From positions 558,001 to 622,000 of the forward strand of contig JAUIRK010001059.1 in assembly GCA_030549495.1 (NCBI GenBank): DNA of 64,000 nt, written 5' to 3'. Source of the DNA: Nectonema munidae. Taxonomy: Eukaryota > Nematomorpha > Nectonematoida > Nectonematidae. This document shows positions 56,831-64,000 of the stretch, in pieces. Both the position numbers and the translations under genes were made by a program. The notes beneath the pieces are model-generated. The model was given only the letters and a program-made list of their open reading frames with translations. It did not search any database and was not told the DNA's origin. Each line of letters opens with the position of its first letter. The first letter of the stretch is position 1.

Positions 56831-57461
56831 TTGGAAGTTGGGAGAGAGGAAATGTAGTTTTCTATAATTGAAAAAGGTGTTTCAATCTGAGTAACGGGAT
56901 AGTTATATTTTGTTGTTTGATGAAATGGATTGGAGTTTAATGCACTTGCGGTTGATTGTTCCAGAGTAGCGTATGCTTTGTTTTATAGAGAGAGCTTAAA
57001 CACTCAAGTTTAATTTTTGAGTTTTCGTTATGGAAGAAAATCCATATTTTCTAGAATTTACGAATAAAGGAACTTTGGACCTTTATTGAGGGTTGTGTCC
57101 TTTTTGAAAGTTATGGAAGATAGGTTGGTGTGATTATCATGTGTGGGTTTGTTGTGGTAGGCGTAGGTATTGGAGAGAGTGCATTTTGGATTTGATGAGG
57201 TTTCTAAGTTCTTGTTCTTGTGAAGTGTTTTCTGTACTTTATGATGTAAACAGCAAAGTCAAGGAAGAAATCGACGCTTTTCTTAAAGGGAGACTGTTTA
57301 GGATCTTGAGGATGATTTATGTATTGTTTAATTCGAGGGTGTGGAGATAGTTATAACAAAATTTCAATGAGTAGGGGGTAAAGTGTAGGATGTATATTCG
57401 CCATATACATCCTACACTCCCTCACACAAAAGCGCTACACCGCAAAATATACTCTACCACA

Positions 57462-57797
57462 CATCACACCCCCTAATAATCGATAGCATATTAGCCTGCG
57501 TACATAATATAACATACGCACACCTTTATATATCTTTGCCCTTCCTTCTTCCCATTTACTTGTAAGTCACTCTTTACTTTACACACACACACATACGCAC
57601 ATACTTAATCCAATATTTTTTGAACCGTATTTACTATTTATCCTATACATACATACACATTCTCACTTTGTTTAATCTTTGAATTTTATATTTTTGAAAA
57701 AGAGCGTAAAGGTTGAACATTTGAATTTTCAATATTTCACTTCGAAAAGTTGACTTCACTTACTTTACCATCTTTTTTAATCACTACTTCCGTATTT
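57462..57797 (-). repeat. Penelope-like element, right inverted terminal repeat
   Basis: Inverted copy of 54739-55067. Confidence 0.85.
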
Positions 57798-58430
57798 TAT
57801 TTTACATATGGTTTACAAATTAAACATATACAGTTTTCATAAATTCAAAGAGTCGTTAAAATGTATTATGCACAATTGAACTTTTCTGTTTTTACTTCAA
57901 CCTTTATATTCGTCATAATTTTTTTTTTCTTTTAATGTTGTCTGGAATATATTTATATGCATATAATATATAATATGATATATATTTTTTTTATATTTAT
58001 AACTAACTTGTTTTACCTCTTTTTTTTGTTATCTCTTCCGATTTACTTGTCTCCGGCTTTAGTGATGGATGAGTCGAATTCTCGATGAAGTCTAAAGACC
58101 TCCTTTTTCGCCTCTATTGTAAAGCCTGCAAATTTATTCTTTTCATTCATTGATATTATAGTTTTATGCCTATATTCCAATTTTATATTATCAATAATAT
58201 TTCTTCTTCTTATATATTTTTAAAATTTTTCTAACTTTCAAAGAAGGAAATGAATGAGGAAAAGTTTTTTCTCAATTGAAGGATTTTGATAGTCATTGCT
58301 ATCACCTGACTGAGTTGACGCCGCATTAAGTTCTTGCGTCCCAATCGAGATTCATGTTGTTTTACATTTCGTGCTGCAATAATTATTTTTTCAATTCCAT
58401 GTTGATATTTTTAAAACAGCTTTTTATTCT
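57798..58430. other. AT-rich sequence with one weak exon candidate
   Basis: Mostly featureless. At 58043-58125 on the minus strand, an open frame of 27 codons (AKKEVFRLHREFDSSITKAG, then stop) follows a poor acceptor. Too weak to call. Confidence 0.25.
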
Positions 58431-58544
58431 TTAACCCTATTAGTGCTGGGCTAAATTTGTCCTCTCAAGTAAAGCGCCCTATTTTTCTCAGATATTAATA
58501 GGTTTTTATAAATATTTTTAATGTTACATATATATTTCAACTAT

Positions 58545-58920
58545 GCTGAATTCAGTGGTGATGTCCATTTTTTTTTATCAAAATCAATCAAATCTGTCAA
58601 AAAATTGATTTATATTTGACAGCTCTTCTCAAAAAGAAACTCTTCATCTAAATAATTATATAAAGTTTTTTACACATATGTACCCATTTTCAAGTATGCT
58701 TCTTAATTCAGTGGTGATATTCATTTTTTATGAAAATCAATCAAACCTGTCAAAAAATCAATCTATCTCAAAAAGAAACATTTTATCCAAACAATTCTAT
58801 AAAGTTTTTTACACATATATACCCATTTTCAAGTACACTGTGTTTACTGGTGATATTCCTTTTTTTTTTATGAAAATCAGTTAAACCTGACAAAAAATAA
58901 TTTAAATATGACAGCCTATG
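58545..58920 (+). repeat. Subterminal tandem units of the TTAA element (three)
   Basis: Units of about 140-160 bp share TCAGTGGTGATATTC, AAAATCAATCAAACCTGTC and AAAGTTTTTTACACATAT. Two inverted relatives lie at 63150-63345. Confidence 0.75.
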
Positions 58921-59228
58921 TCAAAATGAAAATTTTTATTCTTATAAAAAGTTTTTTAGGGTGGTCCATAAAAATGACATTTTGAATTTCTTCTCTCCAT
59001 AGTCAGAATCTAATTTCATTTAGATAGATAACACTGTTTATGAAGTTTGAAGCCAATTAAATAATATTTAGAGGTTGCTCAACAATCTTTAATATTAACG
59101 TAGAAGTAGATGACGAAATGGTACATCATCTTATATTGCTATTTATCTTTTTAGATCTTATTCATTCAGTTTCACTCTTTGCATCATATCTTGATTGATT
59201 TTATTTTTAAAATAACTTTTCATTATTT

Positions 59229-60895
59229 TTGTATCGTTTGTCGTTTCAATGCCGAAAAAACGTGGTTTTTTATCTTATTGAAGAAATGTCCACACTAATT
59301 CTTGGAGCCAAACTTCCCAGCAAAGAGCAAGTGCTAAGTGTGTTTTTACATCATCATACGACATCTACAGGCCAATTTCAACTGAGAGGTTCCTCCTTCT
59401 CAGCAGAGTCACGTAGAGACTCGTTGTCATCTAAACAGTCAGATGATGAACAGGAAAAATCAAACCCACAAAAAAAGATTTCGACCTAATAATGTCTGGA
59501 CTTAAGAGTTTACAGCAGCGTTAGATCGCCCAGGAATAACAGATCTTAATGCTTTATTTGTGGTAGATGAGACCATAGGAAGTCATAGACAGGATCCTAG
59601 CAAGCTCAATATCAGCCGCTCCAGCGTCAAACGGCATAGAGAAAAGCACAACATATTCAAAGCCGAGGGCAAAACATGCATTGTGCATTGGGATAGCAAG
59701 TTATTACCATCTCTGATTTGTTCACCGACATCCGTAGACCGCCTTTCAGTTTCAATAACAGCTGTCTCTACTGGAGAAACACAACTTCTTGGTGTACCAA
59801 AACTGAAATCAGGAACGGGCAAAAATCAAGCTGCAGCAGTTTATAAGCTTTTACAAGAATGGTGTTTAGAGGAAAAAGTTACAGGCCTTTGCTTCGATAC
59901 AACTGCATCCAACACTGGACGTTTATCAGGAGCATGCACTCTTCTAGAACAAAGACTTTGTCGTACTGTGCTTAATTTAGCATGCCGCCATCACATTTAC
60001 GAATTAGTTCTTGGTGCCGTATTTTCTACATGCTGTCCCAATGTTCAACTTTTTCGTCGATTTCAAAAAAACTGGAGTTCTCTTGACAGGTCCAACTATC
60101 AAACTGGAAAAGACTTAGAAGAGCTAGAGCCTCACAGGGATTGCATTATAAAGTTTGCAAAATCTAAGCTGAAGCAGGAAAAAAGGATTACATGGAATTC
60201 TATCACGCCAGATCGATGGCAAAAGTCTTGTACTGTTTGAAGATTTGGATGTTCCGAAAACTACTTAAAGATCTTACCCAACGTGAAGAATCCTGTGTTC
60301 GTGATGTGAGCATTTTTTCCATTTTAGTTTATATGAAAGCTTGGTTTTCTGCTCCTGACGCGAACGGAATCTGTTGCTCCGCGAACAGATTTAGAAATTC
60401 TGAAGAAACGAAACTAATATCACAATGAGCGTGTTGAAAGAGCGATAAAAGATAAACTGCAAGAGCTTGTAGCACTATCGCTGTTTGATGAATCTGTTTC
60501 AGCAGCGACAAAAAGCGCTATAGTGAGAGCCATGATTTTTACAAAATCAGATGAAAGCAGTAAAGATGATGACAAGGACAAAGATCCCCCAAAACGGGTT
60601 GAAATGAAAAGTTCCATAATTCCACCACTTGAATTTTTGCAACTCATAAGTCAATCCGTTTTTTCAAGCACCTCGATAAACACTGACTTTCTTAAGAAAA
60701 TTCTTGCATCCAGAAAACTGGAAAGAAAATGCATCATTCAAAGAAGGTTTCAAAAAAGTGAAAAATCTTCCAGTAGTTAACGATGTTGCTGAGCGAGGAG
60801 TCAAACTTGTTGAGGAGTTCAACGCCCGTCACACTACAAAAGAAGAGCAACTCCAGTTTCTTCTAGGGGTTTCGTTTGATTTAGCAACAAGGTAA
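59229..60895 (+). pseudogene. DDE transposase-like protein with CRHH motif, broken
   Basis: Read in order with three or four frame changes: KLPSKEQVLSVFLHHHTT, NISRSSVKRHREKHNIFK, IVHWDSKLLPSLI (likely first catalytic Asp), LLGVPKLKSGTGKNQAAAVY, VTGLCFDTTASNTGRLSGAC (likely second Asp), LACRHHIYELVLGAVF (a C-x-H-H motif like the C/DxxH of hAT, MULE and Kolobok), FHARSMAKVLYCLKIWMFRK-like helix, and LPVVNDVAERGVKLVEEFN with a possible catalytic Glu. I recall this as a multicopy family in several invertebrates but cannot name its superfamily with certainty. Confidence 0.7.
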
Positions 60896-61019
60896 GTTGT
60901 TTCCTACATCGTCAAAGTCTTTAATAGCACCTGGGCTGAGCAACAATGAGTGCTTGCCAAGCATGATACCTCCGTCTATGAGCGGATAATACCCAGTGGT
61001 TATTAATTCAATTACTTAT

Positions 61020-61190
61020 TTTCAATACACGGATCAGATAATTCACAGGGGGTGGTCATCTTCCCAGTGGTCGTGTATTAAGGGAGTACTACTGTATCAT
61101 CACTGAATTCAGAATATGTATTTGAAAATGGGTATATACGTGTAAAAAACTTTATATAATTATTTAGATAAAAAGTTTTTTTTATTTTCA
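61020..61190. repeat. Direct repeat: Tigger end plus TTAA-element tail, copy 1
   Basis: CAATACACGGATCAGATAAT ... TACTACTGTA followed by TCATCACTGAATTCAGAATA is repeated at 63053-63235. The first part is a Tigger-type right terminus; the second is the subterminal part of the TTAA element. Confidence 0.75.
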
Positions 61191-61191
61191 A

Positions 61192-61590
61192 ATTACTTTT
61201 CAATTCGTTTTAGGGTTGCTTCCTTCTCTCATACAAATCTTCAAAAGATTTTATAATACGTTTTGTTTTTCTTAAATAAATATTTCATACTCAAGATGAT
61301 TAAAGAAAGTATTATAAGCTAAAATATACAAAAAAAAAATATATTTTTACTAATATATAACGATTTTTTTGAAAAATGTTTACAGAATTTTCAGGCATAC
61401 ACCACTAATTCAATTGCCACTTCCAGATATTCTTCAACCGTATTAACCTAAATGGAGTACAGAAATAAAATAAGCATAGTCGATTTGGTATAAAAACAGA
61501 TATTTTATTTTTTTGAAAATATTTTTGGAGAAAGTATCTAGAAGTAAACCGCACATCTCATTGAAGCCTAAATGCGAAAACTAAGCAAAT
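61192..61590 (+). repeat. Dispersed repeat family A, uninterrupted copy
   Basis: Matches 6920-7066 and then 10757-11100 without the Tigger, so it represents the empty site. It ends abruptly at ATGCGAAAACTAA next to Tigger coding sequence. Confidence 0.82.
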
Positions 61591-61599
61591 CTGATTGAA

Positions 61600-62634
61600 G
61601 CTGACACACAGGCTGATGAGATCTTCCTTCCAAGATACCACTAGTTTATTGAAGCAAATACCTACAGTGAAGAAGAGATCTTCAATGCTGATGAAACTGG
61701 GCTGTATTACAAGTTCCTTCCAAGAAGAACTCTTGCACCCAAGACTAACAAGTCAGCTTAACAGGGGCTGAAAAAGAACAAGCACTTAAAATCAAGCCCC
61801 TTGTGATTGGCAAGTCAAGAGCTTCTTGTTGTTTGAATAATGTCAACATGAACAAACTCCCTCTCAAGTATACTCATTCATCTAGCGCCTGGATGAATTC
61901 TTTGAAAAATGGTTCTTCAACATTTTGTTCCATCTGAGGAAGATTGGAGAGGAAGAAAAAGCAGTATTCCTGTTCGATAATTGTCCTGCCCACCCCCCAA
62001 CAGAGTGTCTTCGATCCCAGGATAGAAAGATCACAGTATACTATCTTCTAAAGAATACTACATCTCTCTGTCAACCACTTGATCAAAGCATCATCAACGC
62101 AGTGAAGAGTAACTACAAGAAACATATTGTAAAAGCGATCGTCGATGAGAATGCTGATGTTGTAGATTTCTTGAAAAAGTTTAACATCAAGGATGCGATT
62201 TATACTACAGCCAGGGGAGTGACATCACACAAAAGTGTATTATTAACTTCTGGTCCAAGGGTCTTCCATATCCCAAGAATGAAGATGACAATGGTGAAGA
62301 CGAAGACTTCTGGGGATTCTCTCAAGCAGAAGTGGAAGCTGGGGAGGATCTCATTAAACAGAACTTGGTCAATATTTCCAGAGAAGAACAAGAGCAGCGA
62401 ACCTTCCTAGAGTGGATGAAAGCGTGGGAGGAGGATGAAGACAACATCTCAATAGCACAGCTTCTCACAGATCAGCAAATCCTCAGCAATGCTGTGCCAG
62501 CATTGGCCAATACAGAATCACCTGCAGCTACATCACAACATACTGCTGAGCTACTCACTTCTGATCAGGTTGATCACGAGATGGACAGACAGTTTAAGAA
62601 GGTCTCTGCAAAAGATGCTGTCTTTGGTGAATAA
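61600..62634 (+). pseudogene. Tigger transposase, catalytic and C-terminal part
   Basis: Reads YSEEEIFNADETGLYYKFLP and RRTLAPKTNK (first catalytic Asp), KLPLKYTHSS-like segment, AVFLFDNCPAHPPTECL (second Asp), YYLLKNTTSLCQPLDQSIIN, KSNYKKHIV, then, after a frame change near 62230, an acidic tail (AGEDLIKQNLVNISREEQEQ, ISIAQLLTD) to a stop at 62632-62634. A few frame changes and one stop near 61760. Confidence 0.82.
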
Positions 62635-63075
62635 CTGCTGAAACTCTTTGAGCAGCAAGGCATGTCATTGGAAATCCTGCAAATACATAATCTTCTTCGT
62701 AAGACTAAGAAGATAGAATCAGGCCACAAGGCAGAAGACAATTGATGACTTCTTCAAGAAACAGTAGTGTTCGGCTTTCTGATCACAATCCGTATTTCTA
62801 TATTTCTATACATATAACTGATGTTTATATGACTTTAGCAGATTTTTGTTGTATATGAACAATTATTTGAATTTTCATGTTAAATAAATAAATAAATATT
62901 TGTTACACTCGAAACTGTACCATGATATCTTAAGTCAAGTAGGTCTCTATTAAAATAGTCTAATATTTGTCTGATTCTTATTAATGGAATTACCCCCTAA
63001 ACTTCGTTAAATATGTTTATAGATATTTGTATACTTATATCTTAATTGTGACAATACACGGACCAGATAATTCAC

Positions 63076-63102
63076 GGGGGGGGGGGGGGGGGGGGGGGGG
63101 GG
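63076..63102 (+). repeat. Poly-G run of 27
   Basis: Uninterrupted G run within the Tigger terminus; the same place in copy 1 (61045-61055) has five G. Confidence 0.95.
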
Positions 63103-63125
63103 TAGTCCCAGTGATCGTGTATTAA

Positions 63126-63143
63126 GGGGGGGGGGGGGGGGGG
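63126..63143 (+). repeat. Poly-G run of 18
   Basis: Second G run; copy 1 has three G here. Confidence 0.95.
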
Positions 63144-63408
63144 CTACTGTATCATCACTGAATTCAGAATATGTACTTGAAAATGGGCATATACGTGTAA
63201 AAAACTTTATATAATTATTAGTTTCTTTTTGAAGTGAGCTTTCAGATATAAATTAATTTTTTGACAGGTTTGATTGATTTTGATAAAAAAAAATGTACAT
63301 CACCACTAAATTCAGCATAGTTGATATAGTTGCTATATTAAAAATATTTATGGATTTACGCCCCCAGCACTTGAGCGAACAAATTTAGGCCAGCATTAAT
63401 AGGGTTAA

Positions 63409-64000
63409 AAATTTAGAGCTAATATAAATCTATCTGCACTAACGAAGTGTTGACACTTTTCGCAAAAATTCCAAAGTCTCCTAATTTTTTAATTTAGTCT
63501 TCTAAGAAATTAAGGATTTTTATTATTTTGAAAAAAAGACGCCCCTTTTTTCTTACTTTTTTATTTTTCGCTACACCACTACCCTCCCCTTTAAAAATTT
63601 GAAGGTGTGCCCTTCATGACAACAGATTCTACTTAACTTATAATCAATGACCGTTGGAAAATAAAGCTACTTTATAAACTTTAAGACTGAATATATAAAA
63701 ATTTTCGAAACGATAAAAAAATTTGAAACCCATCACAATAATAAAAAAAAGTAGTCATCCGTAGCATTCGAGTCGTTAGCGGATATCCAAACTCGGCAAT
63801 TATTTCAGCATCTATTATATATATGATTTGAGGTTTACAAAAAACCCATTTTAGTTTAGTTATTAATATTTCTAAAAAAAAAAAAGATAAATATATTTTG
63901 AATACTAATTCATTAAAGTTGTAGATCTGTGAATTGGTAAACTGCACTCGACAAGCTAACAATAATCTATTTTCAATAAATTTTTATATTAATGCAATTA
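63409..64000. other. AT-rich sequence, nothing recognised
   Basis: No coding frame, RNA gene or repeat boundary was recognised. Confidence 0.4.

Larger units (their letters stand above)
54739..57797 (-). mobile_element. Penelope-like retroelement with long inverted terminal repeats
   Basis: About 330-bp ends (54739-55067 and 57462-57797) are inverted copies of each other. Both carry CGGAAGTAGTGATTAAAA outermost and GCTATCGATTA innermost. Between them, on the minus strand, are a Penelope-type reverse transcriptase and a GIY-YIG endonuclease. Inverted terminal repeats are known in some Penelope copies. It is decayed but nearly full in layout, with several breaks. It lies 5' of the visible YY1 exons, possibly in a YY1 intron. 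Confidence 0.85.
61585..63147 (+). mobile_element. Second Tigger/pogo element, right part
   Basis: Transposase remains (61600-62634) are followed by a right terminus ending CTACTG next to TA at 63146-63147. The left terminus and N-terminal half are missing. It is a different subfamily from the Tigger at 7067: its protein is far better kept and its end carries the TGTATTAAGGG block. Confidence 0.72.
63053..63235. repeat. Direct repeat, copy 2, with G runs
   Basis: Copy of 61020-61190 in which the two short G tracts are expanded to 27 and 18 bases. Confidence 0.75.
58431..63408 (+). mobile_element. TTAA-flanked DNA transposon of unassigned superfamily, 5 kb
   Basis: The left end TTAACCCTATTAGTGCTGGG (58431) and the right end in reverse complement, TTAACCCTATTAATGCTGGC (63408), match in 27 of the first 29 positions and carry TTAA on both sides. 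Subterminal units containing TTCAGTGGTGATAT-like motifs recur three times on the left (about 58551, 58710, 58846) and twice, inverted, on the right. The transposase-like protein (59229-60895) is not piggyBac. TTAA targets are also typical of the Kolobok superfamily, which is a candidate. The element holds a later Tigger and a repeat A copy. Confidence 0.82.

Noticed and set aside
58043-58125. Minus-strand terminal exon candidate (AKKEVFRLHREF...)
   Set aside because: Short, poor acceptor without a pyrimidine tract, no recognised family.
63681-63962. 93-codon minus-strand open frame
   Set aside because: AT-driven composition rich in Phe/Ile/Tyr, no motif.

Overview
This window is AT-rich eukaryotic DNA: spliced genes with GT-AG introns, no operons, and dense transposon debris. 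The animal is most likely an arthropod. The mix of piggyBac, hAT, Tigger/pogo, MULE and Penelope-like elements, plus a tRNA-derived SINE, would fit a copepod such as a sea louse. That species guess is inference, not proof.

Two host genes can be read. The larger one is a plus-strand PHLDB/LL5-type gene. It can be assembled from about 16 small exons between about 18994 and 51191, mostly in matching splice phase. Its last exons encode a C-terminal PH domain that ends with the family hallmark around MRIWIDAIFTGAEGY. Its introns hold most of the repeats of the window: a 3.7-kb higher-order tandem array in the proposed intron 1, a piggyBac element carrying an unrelated antisense gene, a 2.6-kb foldback MULE, a pogo element, TTAA MITEs, another piggyBac and several SINEs. 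Converging on it from the minus strand (53790-54503) are the last two exons of a YY1/pleiohomeotic zinc-finger gene.

Layout. 1-7066: near-complete piggyBac (711-5046) and dispersed repeats. 7067-10756: Tigger element with TA target duplication, invaded by a LINE. 10757-11510: rest of the dispersed repeat that the Tigger interrupted. 11650-17942: decayed hAT, piggyBac (itself split by a hAT with an 8-bp target duplication) and a KIAA1586-like hAT. 17991-18571: two adjacent hairpin-forming repeats. 18600-51191: LL5 gene. 51250-52760: mostly featureless, with one unrecognised coding-like stretch. 53790-54503: YY1 exons. 54739-57797: Penelope-like element with long inverted terminal repeats. 58431-63408: 5-kb TTAA-flanked element with an unusual CRHH-type DDE protein, itself invaded by a Tigger and carrying runs of 27 and 18 G.

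All calls come from reading translations, splice phases and repeat ends by eye. No database search was run. Family names rest on remembered motifs, and boundaries given without a target-site duplication are approximate.
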